Source: Bradyrhizobium sp. SZCCHNS1050
GTDB taxonomy: Bacteria; Pseudomonadota; Alphaproteobacteria; Rhizobiales; Xanthobacteraceae
Assembly: GCF_032484785.1 (NCBI RefSeq)
Contig: NZ_JAUETR010000001.1
Location: 4,157,501 to 4,221,500, forward strand
DNA: 64,000 bases
Direction of reading: 5' to 3'
This document shows positions 17,823 to 26,574 of the stretch, in pieces. Position 1 is the first letter of the stretch; each line of letters begins with the position of its first letter. The notes under the pieces were generated by a model, which saw only the letters and a list, made by a program, of their open reading frames with translations, was not told where the DNA came from and ran no database searches. The position numbers were made by a program, and so were the translations under genes.

Positions 17823-17853
17823 GGGGAAATCGTGGTCTGTCCCCGATTTCCCC
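17823..17853. repeat. Inverted repeat after ubiV
   Basis: A perfect 10-base stem (GGGGAAATCG / CGATTTCCCC) encloses an 11-base loop containing TGGTCTGTCC. There is no T-tract, so it is not a standard rho-independent terminator. The sequence resembles dispersed palindromic elements common in proteobacterial genomes. It sits in the 243-base gap between ubiV and a convergent LysR gene, where no other gene was found. Confidence 0.5.
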
Positions 17854-17911
17854 TCCCAAGCCGGCTGGCGTCCTACGCGCCGACCGCAGAGCCCAGCTGA
17901 CGGCCGACGCC

Positions 17912-18847
17912 TCATCCCGATTTGTCGCTGAACGCGGCGGGAAGCGTAGCGAGGAACGCCATGACGCGCTGCGTGCGCAGCGGCGGCCGGCGGTCCGAGG
18001 TGCGCAGCACCCATAGGGGCTCCGCCAGCGCGCGCCACGGCTCAAGCACTTCGACGAGCCGACCTGTGCGCAAGTCGTCGTGGACGAGCCATGCCGGGCC
18101 CCAGCCAATGCCGAACCCATTCGCGATCAAAGCGACCGAAGCGTGCGCGTCGTCGCAAATGTGCTTGGGCTTGGGCGCGACGCGAACGAGTTTTTTGCCG
18201 CGCGGGTCGGTGAAGCGCCAGGTCAGGATCTGCCCGCTCGCGGGATTGCGGAAGCCGACGTGGTCATGTTCGGAAAGCTCGTATGGAGTCGCCGGCGCAC
18301 CGCGCGCGTTCAGATAGGCGGGCGAGGCGCAAGCGATCCAGGAGAACGTGCAAAGCCGCCGCGCCAGATGACCGGGCGCGCGAGCGAGGGGTCCTGTGCG
18401 GATGGCGACGTCGACACCTTCCGCCGCGAGATCAAGAATCTCGTTGCGGAATTTGATCTCGATCTCGATTTCGGGCCGCTCCCGCAGGAACGCAGGCAGT
18501 CGCGGCAGGATGCAGGCACGCGCGAACGAGGCGGGGGCGGTCACTCGCACCCGTCCGCCATCGTTACGCGCGGCTTCGCTGAGCGCGGATTGGACGCGAT
18601 CGAGACTTTCGGCCAGCGCGCGTCCCGCCGCCATCAGCCGCTCGCCCTCTTCGGTCAGCGCCAGCGAATGGGTCGTGCGATGCAAAAGCCGTATCCCGCG
18701 AGCCTGTTCGAGGCGGGCGACCGCCTTGGACATCGCCGAGGTGGTCGTCCCCGCCCGCCGCGCGGCTTCGGCGAAGGAGCCCGCCTCGACGACGCGGACG
18801 AAGGCGAGGAGGCGCGAGAGGTCGGGAGGCAAGGCCGTTGTGGACAT
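17912..18847 (-). CDS. LysR-family transcriptional regulator
   Basis: A 311-aa LysR regulator: an N-terminal winged helix-turn-helix (LSRLLAFVRVVEAGSFAEAARRAGTTTSAMSKAVARLEQARGIRLLHRTT) and a C-terminal periplasmic-binding-protein-like effector domain (from about residue 90, RVRVTAPASFARACILPRL...). The sequence is closest to the CrgA/aaeR-like subgroup. ATG at 18847 was preferred to the in-frame GTG at 18856. It is divergent from the DUF1330-like gene, about 110 bases away, a usual arrangement for a LysR regulator and its target. The effector is unknown. Confidence 0.92.
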   Translation of the reverse strand: MSTTALPPDLSRLLAFVRVVEAGSFAEAARRAGTTTSAMSKAVARLEQARGIRLLHRTTHSLALTEEGERLMAAGRALAESLDRVQSALSEAARNDGGRVRVTAPASFARACILPRLPAFLRERPEIEIEIKFRNEILDLAAEGVDVAIRTGPLARAPGHLARRLCTFSWIACASPAYLNARGAPATPYELSEHDHVGFRNPASGQILTWRFTDPRGKKLVRVAPKPKHICDDAHASVALIANGFGIGWGPAWLVHDDLRTGRLVEVLEPWRALAEPLWVLRTSDRRPPLRTQRVMAFLATLPAAFSDKSG

Positions 18848-18955
18848 CCAGTCCACATAGTCATGGCGACGGGGTCGCTACAAGAGGCCGTTCCGATGGA
18901 CCAAATGGGGAGCGTCAGCGCGCATGCTGCGCCGCTAGAAACCGCGAGAAGTCCC

Positions 18956-19369
18956 ATGAACCCCATCGAAATCACGCTGCAAGCCCTCGACGTCGCCGAG
19001 CGCGCGCTTCCCCCCGGCCAGCCGGTCTACATGCTCAATCTGTTGCGCTACCGCGCTTATGCGCGTTATGAGGACGGCTTCGACGCCGCGCCCTGTTCGG
19101 GCCGCGAAGCCTTTAACGAACGCTATAGACCGGCCTTCCGGCGTCTCGCAGCCGGTAAGCCGCTGGTGCGGATGTTTTCCGGGCCGGTCCTGGCGAGCCT
19201 GGCCGGCCCGCAAGGCGAACGCTGGGACGAAGCGGCGATCAATGAATACGGTGATTTCGCCGCCTTCCGCTCGATCGTCGACACCGAGACCTACCAGCGC
19301 GACGTCGCTCCGCATCGGCACGCGGCGCTCGAGGATTTCCGGTTGTTCGCGCTCGCCAAGGCGATGTGA
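18956..19369 (+). CDS. DUF1330-like (dimeric alpha-beta barrel) protein
   Basis: A 137-aa soluble protein. VYMLNLLRYRAYARYEDG ... SGREAFNERYRPAFRRL ... RWDEAAINEYGDFAAFRSIVDTETYQRDVAPHRHAALEDFRLFA matches the DUF1330/NIPSNAP-type ferredoxin-like fold seen in small stress or degradation enzymes. The frame extends upstream to ATG 18896, which would add 20 residues of low-complexity sequence; the family-like part begins at MNPIEITLQALD. Its likely regulator is the divergent LysR gene. The reaction is unknown. Confidence 0.75.
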   Translation: MNPIEITLQALDVAERALPPGQPVYMLNLLRYRAYARYEDGFDAAPCSGREAFNERYRPAFRRLAAGKPLVRMFSGPVLASLAGPQGERWDEAAINEYGDFAAFRSIVDTETYQRDVAPHRHAALEDFRLFALAKAM

Positions 19370-19541
19370 ACGCATTGAGGCGGCGGCCTCATGCATTCGC
19401 CTTAACCAAGCGTGACGCTCCGACGAGCCCGGGAATCCGTTCCACCGATCGCAAGAATTGGTGTCGCGGGCCCTGGGGATTTGGACTTGTCCATCGGCAT
19501 TTGGGCTACCCGCCGATAGAAAACAGGGATTCCGAAATAGT

Positions 19542-19647
19542 GGGTCTAGCGATGTAGCGGACCCCTGCTACCAATGTTCCCCGCGTTCCCTTTTTGCTGG
19601 GCTCGACATGTCTGTCCGCTGATCGGCGGGTTGAGATAATGAGACCC
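19542..19647. mobile_element. Possible insertion-element remnant ending the MFS gene
   Basis: A 106-base segment bounded by GGGTCT (19542-19547) and AGACCC (19642-19647), a six-base inverted repeat. Its right edge coincides exactly with the point where the MFS protein stops resembling its family (codon 398/399). No MFS sequence resumes on the left side, so if it is an element its insertion was accompanied by a deletion. It is too short to encode a transposase. The call rests on the coincidence of the boundary. Confidence 0.3.
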
Positions 19648-20841
19648 GGTCGTGATGCTGGAGAGGTTGCCGAAGGTGTTGAACAGGCCGCCGGAGACGC
19701 CGCCGGCTTCCTTCGGCGAGGTGTCGGAGACGACCGCCCAGCCGAGCGCGCCGATGCCCTTGCCGAAGAACGCCAGCGCCATCAGGCCGACCACCAGCGC
19801 CTGGCCGTCGACATAGTTGCAGCCGATGATCGCCATCGACAGCAGCATGCCGCCGACAATCGGGATCTTGCGGGCGAGTGTCAGCGATCCCGTCTTGCGC
19901 AGGATGGCGTCGGAGATGAAACCGCCGAGCACGCCGCCGATGAAGCCGCACAGCGCCGGCAGGGTGGCGACGAAGCCGGCCTGCAGGATCGAGAGGCCGC
20001 GCTCCTTGACGAGATAGACCGGGAACCAGGTCAGGAAGAAATAGGTCAGCGTGTTGATGCAGTACTGGCCGATATAGACGCCGAGCATCATGCGGTTCGA
20101 CAGCAACTGCCCGATATGCGACCAGGTCGGACCACCGGAGCTGGCCTTGGCGTCTTTCGCGCCTTCCATGTCGACCAGCGCGCCGCCGTCCTTGATGTAG
20201 TCGAGCTCGGCCTGGTTGACGCTCGCGTGCTCCTTCGGTCCGTACATGGTCCTGATCCACATTAGGCCCATGAGAATGCCGAGCGCGCCCATCACGGTGA
20301 AGACGTGGCGCCAGCCGAATTCATGCGCGATCCAGCCCATCAGCGGTGCGAAGATCACTGTCGCGAAATACTGGCCCGAGTTGAAGAACGCCGACGCCGT
20401 GCCGCGCTCGTTGCTCGGAAACCAGGCGGCGACGATGCGGGCATTGGCCGGGAAGCTCGGCGCTTCGGCGAGACCGACCAGGAAGCGCAGCGCGAACAGC
20501 GCGGTGACCGCGGCGGCGCCGGAGAAGAAGCCGATCCAGCCCTGCATCATGGTGAAGATCGACCAGATCACGATGCTGCAGGCATAGACCCAGCGCGAAC
20601 CGAAGCGGTCGAGCAGCCAGCCGCCCGGCACCTGCGCGAGCACATAGGACCAGCCGAAGGCGGAGAACACATAGCCCATCGCGACGGGATCGAGATGCAG
20701 CTCCTTGGACAGCGAAGGTCCTGCGATCGACAAGGTCGCCCGGTCGGCGTAGTTCACGGTCGTGACCAGGAACAGCATGGTCACGATGAATAGCCGCACG
20801 CGCGATCGGCGCAATTCGGCCGTGGTTACGATTGCGCTCAT
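19546..20841 (-). CDS. MFS sugar-acid/organic-anion transporter (GudP/ACS type), probably 3'-truncated
   Basis: A 431-aa anion:cation symporter-family MFS protein. It begins VRLFIVTMLFLVTTVNYADRATLSIAG, carries the loop motif GGWLLDRFGSRWVYA, and matches glucarate/galactonate transporters through LFNTFGNLSSITT (residue 398). There family members continue into helices 11-12. Here the last 33 residues (GSHYLNPPISGQTCRAQQ...) are hydrophilic and unrelated, so about two helices are missing. The usual length is 430-450 aa, all of it transporter. Function is therefore doubtful and it may be a pseudogene. A GATCCAAA-T-TTTGGATC palindrome lies 86 bases upstream of the start. Confidence 0.8.
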   Translation of the reverse strand: MSAIVTTAELRRSRVRLFIVTMLFLVTTVNYADRATLSIAGPSLSKELHLDPVAMGYVFSAFGWSYVLAQVPGGWLLDRFGSRWVYACSIVIWSIFTMMQGWIGFFSGAAAVTALFALRFLVGLAEAPSFPANARIVAAWFPSNERGTASAFFNSGQYFATVIFAPLMGWIAHEFGWRHVFTVMGALGILMGLMWIRTMYGPKEHASVNQAELDYIKDGGALVDMEGAKDAKASSGGPTWSHIGQLLSNRMMLGVYIGQYCINTLTYFFLTWFPVYLVKERGLSILQAGFVATLPALCGFIGGVLGGFISDAILRKTGSLTLARKIPIVGGMLLSMAIIGCNYVDGQALVVGLMALAFFGKGIGALGWAVVSDTSPKEAGGVSGGLFNTFGNLSSITTGSHYLNPPISGQTCRAQQKGNAGNIGSRGPLHR

Positions 20842-21291
20842 GCGCTCCACCTCTCTTGTCACGTTCCTCGATGACTGTCCTAGAGGAGAGGGAGGGCCGG
20901 GGTCCAAACCGAAGCCTGTATCGATCGATCCAAATTTTGGATCAATCCCGGGGTCTCCATGCCGGACAAAGGCGCTCTTTCGTGAGCAGCCGCGGCGTGC
21001 GACGCATGAGCCGATCAGGCTTGCACGTCGAGGTTTTGCAGATTTCGTCGCGCATTCCGACGGCCGTCGCGGCAATCGCCAGCATGCGGATCTCTCCTCA
21101 CGTCCACCGCGCTTCGCGCCAGATCGCCCGGATCCCGGCGAACCCGCTGCCGGCAAGATGCGAGGCGCAGCGTTCCGTTCCGCCGGTTGGAAGCTGCGGG
21201 CACGGACCAACGGACGTGCGAACCATCTGTGCTTGTATCGGCTGCGACTGCGTGCACAATCGTCGGTGCAAGCGAACAGGAGCCACTGCGC
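20842..21291. other. 450-base divergent gap between the MFS gene and the deacetylase gene
   Basis: The region contains the 17-base palindrome at 20927-20943. Otherwise I see no gene: open frames in both directions are rich in Arg, Ser and Cys and lack ribosome sites. The frame of the downstream deacetylase is open back to TTG 21187, but those residues are non-homologous. Confidence 0.5.
20927..20943. promoter_or_regulatory. Palindromic operator candidate upstream of the MFS gene
   Basis: GATCCAAA-T-TTTGGATC is a perfect 8-1-8 inverted repeat and stays partly symmetrical outward (ATCGATCC versus the complement of GGATCAAT). It lies 86-102 bases before the MFS start. Such sites often bind dimeric GntR-family repressors of sugar-acid genes, but no such regulator is in the window. 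Confidence 0.45.
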
Positions 21292-22317
21292 GTGAAGGCC
21301 GTCTACACCGAGCTGCATCGCAGCCATGATCCGCAATTCTATCTGGTGCGCGGCGTCGTCAAGCGCACCACCGAGCAGCCCGAGCGGGCGGATCGTCTGC
21401 TTGCGGGATTGAAGGCCGGCCATCACGAGGTGGTCGCGCCGCTTCATTTCGGCCAGGAAGCTCGCGCGCGCGTGCACAGTCCGGAATACCTCAGTTTCCT
21501 GGAAGAGGCTTGGGACGCTTGGGCCGCGCTCGGCGATGCCGGTGCGGAGATGATCCCGAACATCCATCCCGTTCGCAATGCCGCCACCTATCCGACGCAC
21601 ATCGTCGGGCGGCTGGGCTGGCACACGACCGATACCTCGGCGCCGATCGGGCCGGGGACGTGGGAAGGCGCCTGCGCCGCGACCGACGTGGCTGCGACCG
21701 CGGCGCAACTGCTGCTCGATGGCGAGGATGCGGTGTACGCGCTGTGCCGGCCGCCGGGCCACCATGCCTATCGAGACATGGCCTCGGGCTTCTGCTTCTT
21801 GAACAACTCCGCCATCGCGGCCGCGCATCTGCGTCAGCGCTACGAGCGCGTCGCCATCCTCGACGTCGACGTCCATCACGGCAACGGCACGCAGGGCATC
21901 TTCTACGAGCGGCCCGACGTGCTCACCGTCTCGATCCACGCCGACCCCACGCATTACTACCCGTTCGTCTGGGGCTATGCGCATGAGCGCGGCGCAGGCG
22001 CGGGGCTTGGCGCCAACCTCAACATTCCGCTGCCGCTGAAGAGCGGCGACGACACCTATCTCAAGGCGTTCGAGACCGCGGCCAAGACGATTCATGCGTT
22101 CGCGCCCGGCGCGCTCGTGGTGGCGCTCGGTCTCGATGCCTCCGAGCACGATCCGCTCAAGGGGCTCTCCGTGACGACGCCGGGTTTCCGTCGCATCGGC
22201 GGCGCGATCGCGCGGCTCGGCCTTCCCACGGTGTTCGTGCAGGAGGGCGGCTATCTCTCGGACATTCTTGGGCAGAACCTGACCGCAGTGCTCGGAGGTT
22301 TCGAGGCCGCGCGGTAG
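21292..22317 (+). CDS. Histone-deacetylase-superfamily amidohydrolase (acetylpolyamine amidohydrolase-like)
   Basis: A 341-aa zinc-dependent deacetylase. PPGHHAYRDMASGFCFLNN gives the catalytic pair H157-H158. DVDVHHGNGTQ gives zinc ligands D193 and H195, and ALGLDASEHDP gives D282. All three lie within two residues of the equivalents in Mycoplana acetylpolyamine amidohydrolase. The GTG start at 21292 is preceded by CAGGAG with a nine-base gap and begins at the family motif VKAVYTELHRSHDPQ. Substrates may be acetylated polyamines or other small acetyl-amines. It is a single gene, divergent from the truncated transporter. Confidence 0.88.
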   Translation: MKAVYTELHRSHDPQFYLVRGVVKRTTEQPERADRLLAGLKAGHHEVVAPLHFGQEARARVHSPEYLSFLEEAWDAWAALGDAGAEMIPNIHPVRNAATYPTHIVGRLGWHTTDTSAPIGPGTWEGACAATDVAATAAQLLLDGEDAVYALCRPPGHHAYRDMASGFCFLNNSAIAAAHLRQRYERVAILDVDVHHGNGTQGIFYERPDVLTVSIHADPTHYYPFVWGYAHERGAGAGLGANLNIPLPLKSGDDTYLKAFETAAKTIHAFAPGALVVALGLDASEHDPLKGLSVTTPGFRRIGGAIARLGLPTVFVQEGGYLSDILGQNLTAVLGGFEAAR

Positions 22318-22433
22318 GCCATCATCTCTTCCTCGCGATCTCTTCTTGGTGTGTACCCCAGAACGCCATCGCAAATCATTCGCATGGCGGCATCTGACGT
22401 GTGGAGGCGAGCCGCGACGCGACCACTCGAGGC

Positions 22434-22456
22434 TCGACGGTGCAGGCGACCGTCGA
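22434..22456. repeat. Inverted repeat between the deacetylase and lipase-like genes
   Basis: TCGACGGT / ACCGTCGA, a perfect 8-base stem with a 7-base loop, lies in the 221-base gap. It could be a terminator stem without a T-tract or an operator. A smaller palindrome, TAGCA-AG-TGCTA, follows at 22485-22496. Confidence 0.35.
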
Positions 22457-22541
22457 AACATCCGGCTCCAATTGCTGCACCATTTAGCAAGTGCTAGGCT
22501 TTGTGAACTACCCTCGGCTGTAGGCGGCTCGGAGGGACGTG

Positions 22542-23975
22542 ATGAAGCGGCGAATGATCGGCCTGGAGACCCTGGTCACGGGATCCGAAGAGGCGTTGGC
22601 TCCGCCGAAGTCCAAGCCGACCGGGCCGGAGCTCAGCTCTGCAGCCTCGGCCGGCCGGCCATCCCGCCGAAGGCTGCTGGCCTCAGCCGGCCTTGGCTTC
22701 GGCGCTGCGGCATTGTCGTTCTCCGCCGGCCCGGCTGTCGCGCAGCCAGGTGACGGCGCAAGCCTCGGCCAGCCGGTGCGCGTCAGCAAGGATCGGCTCG
22801 ATGCGCTCGCAGCGAAGCTCCACGCCGTCTTCAATGAGCACAATATCTTGCCGCCATTCTCGGCCGACAAGCACGGGGCGCGGGTCGACGTCGAACTGCG
22901 TCGGCTGACGACCTACACGCGCATTCCCGGCACCGGTGAGCGCGTCAAGGTCAGCGGCCTGCTCGCGCTGCCCGCCGATCACAAGGGCGCACTGCCGGTC
23001 GTGTCGTGGCAGCACGGCACCATCCTGTCGTTCGACCAGGTCCCGTCCAATCTCGTCAAGCTGGCCGATCCGAACTACGAGCCGCGCGACAATGTCGATT
23101 CGATCGAGACGCTGTTCAACGTCCAGCGCCTTGTCGGCAACGGCTTTGCGTTGATCGCGGCCGACTATCTCGGCAAGGGACCGTATCGCCAGGGGCGAGG
23201 CGAGGCCTATGCGGTGAAGGACGCGACCGTGCAGTGCTGCCTGGACGTGCTGAGCGCGGGTCTGCTCGCGCTCGATCATCTCCGCCTGCGAAAGTCCGGG
23301 CTGTTCCTGAACGGCTGGTCGCAGGGTGCCTTGAACACGCAATGGCTGCGCCAGGAATTGCAGCGGCGGCGCGTCGCGGTGGCGGCGAGCGCCACGCAGA
23401 GTCCGTTCAACAATCTTGCGGATTCGATGCGCTATTGGGTGTCGGCCCAATCGGGCAGCGCGTCGACCGACAGCACCTATCCGAAGCAGCCGATCTGGAT
23501 AACGCCCTGCGTCATCGTCCTCCTGGGCAGCTATCGCCAGTATTACCGGCTCGGCGACCTGTTCAAGACTGCGATCAAGCCGCAGCACCTCGCGCTGGCC
23601 GAGAAATACTGGGCCGACTACAGCATGGACGAGGCGTTCAGCAAGTCGGTGCCGCAGCCCTCGGACCTGCTGGTCGACGGCTTCTTCGAGCGCTTCACCC
23701 ACGAGACCAACAGCCGCTTCCTCCGTCGTCTGGCCGGCAATAGCTCGACCTATTGGGACTATGACGCCCCGATGCGGTTCTATTACGGTCTTCTCGACGA
23801 GGCGCTACCGCCGAGCCTCGTCAAGATGCCGCTGGCGGCCGACGGCCGCTTTGCGCAAGGCATCGCGGTCACCGGCGCCAGCCATCGCGGCACGTTCCTG
23901 GCAAGCCTGTATGGCGGCGGCGACGTCGTCGGCGGCGCTTCGACCGTGCTGGACTTCTTCAAGAGCAGCTCCTGA
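22542..23975 (+). CDS. Tat-exported alpha/beta hydrolase (secretory lipase-like)
   Basis: A 477-aa protein with a twin-arginine signal (SRRRLLASAGLGF, then a hydrophobic stretch ending PAVAQ near residue 68), preceded by an unusually long 40-residue N-region. The mature part is an alpha/beta hydrolase: the nucleophile elbow GWSQGA places the serine at residue 260, and likely Asp and His occur in YYGLLDE and GASHRGTF. The fold resembles secretory lipases that cleave ester bonds outside the cytoplasm. GGAGGG lies just upstream, and a GTG one codon earlier is an alternative start. It converges on ppsA with 13 bases between stops. The substrate is unknown. Confidence 0.82.
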   Translation: MKRRMIGLETLVTGSEEALAPPKSKPTGPELSSAASAGRPSRRRLLASAGLGFGAAALSFSAGPAVAQPGDGASLGQPVRVSKDRLDALAAKLHAVFNEHNILPPFSADKHGARVDVELRRLTTYTRIPGTGERVKVSGLLALPADHKGALPVVSWQHGTILSFDQVPSNLVKLADPNYEPRDNVDSIETLFNVQRLVGNGFALIAADYLGKGPYRQGRGEAYAVKDATVQCCLDVLSAGLLALDHLRLRKSGLFLNGWSQGALNTQWLRQELQRRRVAVAASATQSPFNNLADSMRYWVSAQSGSASTDSTYPKQPIWITPCVIVLLGSYRQYYRLGDLFKTAIKPQHLALAEKYWADYSMDEAFSKSVPQPSDLLVDGFFERFTHETNSRFLRRLAGNSSTYWDYDAPMRFYYGLLDEALPPSLVKMPLAADGRFAQGIAVTGASHRGTFLASLYGGGDVVGGASTVLDFFKSSS

Positions 23976-23988
23976 ATTTCGGCCATGA

Positions 23989-26442
23989 TCAGCTTGCCAG
24001 CGCTTGCGGCGTGTGGGTCGCGAGCTCCCGCTCAGCGGTACGGACGATCTCCATGGTGCGCACGATGCTCGCCGGATTGACGCTGATCGAATCGATGCCG
24101 AGTTCGGCCAGATAGCGCGCGACTTCCGGATAGTTTGCCGGCGCCTCGCCGCAGATGCCGACATGGCGATGGTTGCGGTGCGCGCCCTCCACCGCCATCC
24201 GCAGCATCGCCAGCAGGCCGGGATCGCGCTCGTCGAAATCGAACGCGACGATGTCGGAGTCGCGGTCGACGCCGAGCGTGAGCTGGGTGAGATCGTTGGA
24301 GCCGATCGAGAAGCCGTCGAAATGTTTGGCGAACTCATCGATCAGGATCACGTTGTTCGGGATCTCGCACATCATGTAGATTTCGAGCCCGTTTTCGCCT
24401 CTGACGAGGCCATGCCCGGCCATCGCCGCGATCACCTTGCGTGCCTCCTCGACCCGGCGGCAGAACGGGATCATGATCTTCAGATTGGAGAGCCCCATCG
24501 TGTCGCGCACGCGCTTCATCGCCGCGCATTCCAGCGCGAAACCGGCGGCGTAGGCGGGATGCGCATAGCGCGAGGCGCCGCGGAAGCCGAGCATGGGGTT
24601 CTCTTCCTTCGGCTCGAAATCGGAGCCGCCGATCAGGCTGGCATATTCGTTGGTCTTGAAGTCCGAGAGGCGCACGATCACCGGCCGCGGGTGGAATGCC
24701 GCGGCGATGGTGCCGACGCCTTCCGACAGCCGCTCGACGAAGAAGTCGGCGGGCTTCTTGTAGCGCGCGGTCAGGCGCTTGATCGTCGCGCGGTCCTTTG
24801 CCGCGGTCACCTTTGCGGGCGTCGCCAGCGCCATCGGGTGGATGCCGATCGCCTGGTTGATGATGAACTCCATGCGGGCGAGGCCGACGCCATCGTTCGG
24901 CAGCAGCGCGGTCTTGAAGGCCAGTTCGGGATTGCCGAGATTGACCATGATCTCGGTGCGCGGCTTCTCCAATCTGTCGATCGCCAGGCGCTCGACATCG
25001 AACGGCAGTGCGCCGTCGTAGACATGGCCGGCGTCGCCCTCCGCGCAGCAGACAGTGACCGTCGTTCCGGTCTTCGCGCGCTTGCTGAAATCCTCCGTGC
25101 CGACCACGGCCGGCACGCCGAGCTCGCGAGCGACGATCGCGGCATGGCAGGTGCGGCCGCCATGATCGGTGACGATCGCCGCCGCGGTCTTCATCACCGG
25201 CTCCCAGTCCGGACTGGTCGACGCGGCGACCAGCACCTCGCCGGGGCGGAACGCGTTCAGATCCTTGGGAGTGCGGATCAAGCGGATCTTGCCGGTGGCG
25301 ATCTTTTCGCCCACGGCGCGGCCGGTTGCCAGCGTTCTGCCGGTCTTCTTCAGAACGTAGGTCTCGATCGCCTCGGGCCGCCGCTGCGAGGCCACCGTCT
25401 CCGGCCGCGCCTGGATGATGTAGAGCGCACCGTCGCGACCGTCCTTGGCCCATTCGATGTCCATCGGCGTCGGCCTGCCGGCCTTCTGCGAGTAGTGCTC
25501 CTCGACTACGATGGTGGCCTGCGCGAGCTCCAGCACGTCGGCATCGCTGATGCAGAATTTCGCCCTGTCAGCCGGCGGCGTCGCCTCGGTGCGCGTCGTC
25601 GGGCCACGGCTGCGCGCGCCGGCCTTTGCGCTGGCTTTGGCATAGACCATCCGCTTGTCCTTGGCGCCGAGCCGGCGCGACAGCACGCTGCGGAAGCCGG
25701 CCGCGAAGGTCGGCTTGTGGACGTAGAACTCGTCCGGATCGACCGTGCCCTGCACGATGGTCTCGCCGAGGCCGTAGACCCCGGTGATGAAGGCGACGTC
25801 GCGAAAGCCGCTCTCGGTGTCCAACGAGAACATCACGCCGCTCGCGGCGCGGTCCGAGCGTACCATCTTCATCACGGCCACCGACAGCGCGACCTTGTCG
25901 TGGTCGAAGCCGTTGTCGATGCGGTAGGAGATCGCGCGGTCCGTATAGAGCGAGGCGAAGCAGCGGCGGCACGCCTCGAACAGGTCCTTGGCGCCGCGAA
26001 TGTTGAGAAAGCTCTCGTGCTGGCCTGCGAAGCTCGCATTCGGCAGGTCCTCGGCGGTGGCCGAGCTGCGCACGGCAACCGCGACGCCGCGGCCATACTC
26101 CTGCTCCAGCTGCTTGTAAGCCTCTGCGACCTCGTGGCGTAGATCGTCACGGTCGGTCGCCGCGAACACGATCGCGCGCGCCTTCGCCGCGCGTTTGGCG
26201 AGATCGGCGATGCGGCGCTTGTCGAGGCCGGCGAGCAGCTTGCGCAGCGCGTCGTCGGCGCCGGTCGCGCGCAAGGCGTCGCGATAGGCGGCGGCCGTCA
26301 GTGCGAAGCCGTTGGGTACGCGCACGCCTTGCGACGCCAGCGCCGAATACAGCTCTCCGAGCGAGGCCGTCTTGCCGCCGACGCCGGGCACGTCCTCGAT
26401 ACGAAGGTCCTTGAACCAGCGGATGTAGCCGGGTGCCGTCAT
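23989..26442 (-). CDS. ppsA: Phosphoenolpyruvate synthase
   Basis: Converts pyruvate, ATP and water to PEP, AMP and phosphate, the entry to gluconeogenesis from C3 acids. The 817 aa show the N-terminal ATP-grasp-like domain (GVGGKTASLGELY; VRSSATAEDLPNASFAGQHES), the central phosphohistidine domain (GGRTCHAAIVAREL, H433), and the C-terminal TIM barrel with EENPMLGFRG, SIGSNDLTQLTLG and the catalytic cysteine in VGICGEAPA. ATG 26442 has GGGAG upstream; an open extension of 24 residues is unlikely. A Lys/Ala/Arg-rich insertion around residues 262-292 is longer than in the E. coli enzyme. Pyruvate phosphate dikinase is excluded by domain order and length. Confidence 0.95.
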   Translation of the reverse strand: MTAPGYIRWFKDLRIEDVPGVGGKTASLGELYSALASQGVRVPNGFALTAAAYRDALRATGADDALRKLLAGLDKRRIADLAKRAAKARAIVFAATDRDDLRHEVAEAYKQLEQEYGRGVAVAVRSSATAEDLPNASFAGQHESFLNIRGAKDLFEACRRCFASLYTDRAISYRIDNGFDHDKVALSVAVMKMVRSDRAASGVMFSLDTESGFRDVAFITGVYGLGETIVQGTVDPDEFYVHKPTFAAGFRSVLSRRLGAKDKRMVYAKASAKAGARSRGPTTRTEATPPADRAKFCISDADVLELAQATIVVEEHYSQKAGRPTPMDIEWAKDGRDGALYIIQARPETVASQRRPEAIETYVLKKTGRTLATGRAVGEKIATGKIRLIRTPKDLNAFRPGEVLVAASTSPDWEPVMKTAAAIVTDHGGRTCHAAIVARELGVPAVVGTEDFSKRAKTGTTVTVCCAEGDAGHVYDGALPFDVERLAIDRLEKPRTEIMVNLGNPELAFKTALLPNDGVGLARMEFIINQAIGIHPMALATPAKVTAAKDRATIKRLTARYKKPADFFVERLSEGVGTIAAAFHPRPVIVRLSDFKTNEYASLIGGSDFEPKEENPMLGFRGASRYAHPAYAAGFALECAAMKRVRDTMGLSNLKIMIPFCRRVEEARKVIAAMAGHGLVRGENGLEIYMMCEIPNNVILIDEFAKHFDGFSIGSNDLTQLTLGVDRDSDIVAFDFDERDPGLLAMLRMAVEGAHRNHRHVGICGEAPANYPEVARYLAELGIDSISVNPASIVRTMEIVRTAERELATHTPQALAS

Positions 26443-26574
26443 CGGTGATCTCCCGCATCGCAGCGCGAACTTCAGTTTGTCGCGGCGGGCGGCGACTGCC
26501 TTGCGCAAGATCAAGCAAGGCGCTCCGCGAGCCCCTTAAATCGCGGGATGACAACGGTTCCACCATAGGCGAGG

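Noticed and set aside
17703..17900. Small open frame after ubiV
   Set aside because: No ribosome site, no family resemblance, and it runs through the inverted repeat at 17823-17853.
19366..19557. 63-codon open frame between the DUF1330-like and MFS genes
   Set aside because: It overlaps the putative insertion remnant, starts without a ribosome site and has no recognisable homology.
24004..26142. Long open frame antisense to ppsA (over 700 codons)
   Set aside because: The composition is Arg/His/Asp/Gly-rich with no domains. Such mirrored frames are usual in high-GC coding sequence, and the sense strand encodes an unmistakable PEP synthase.
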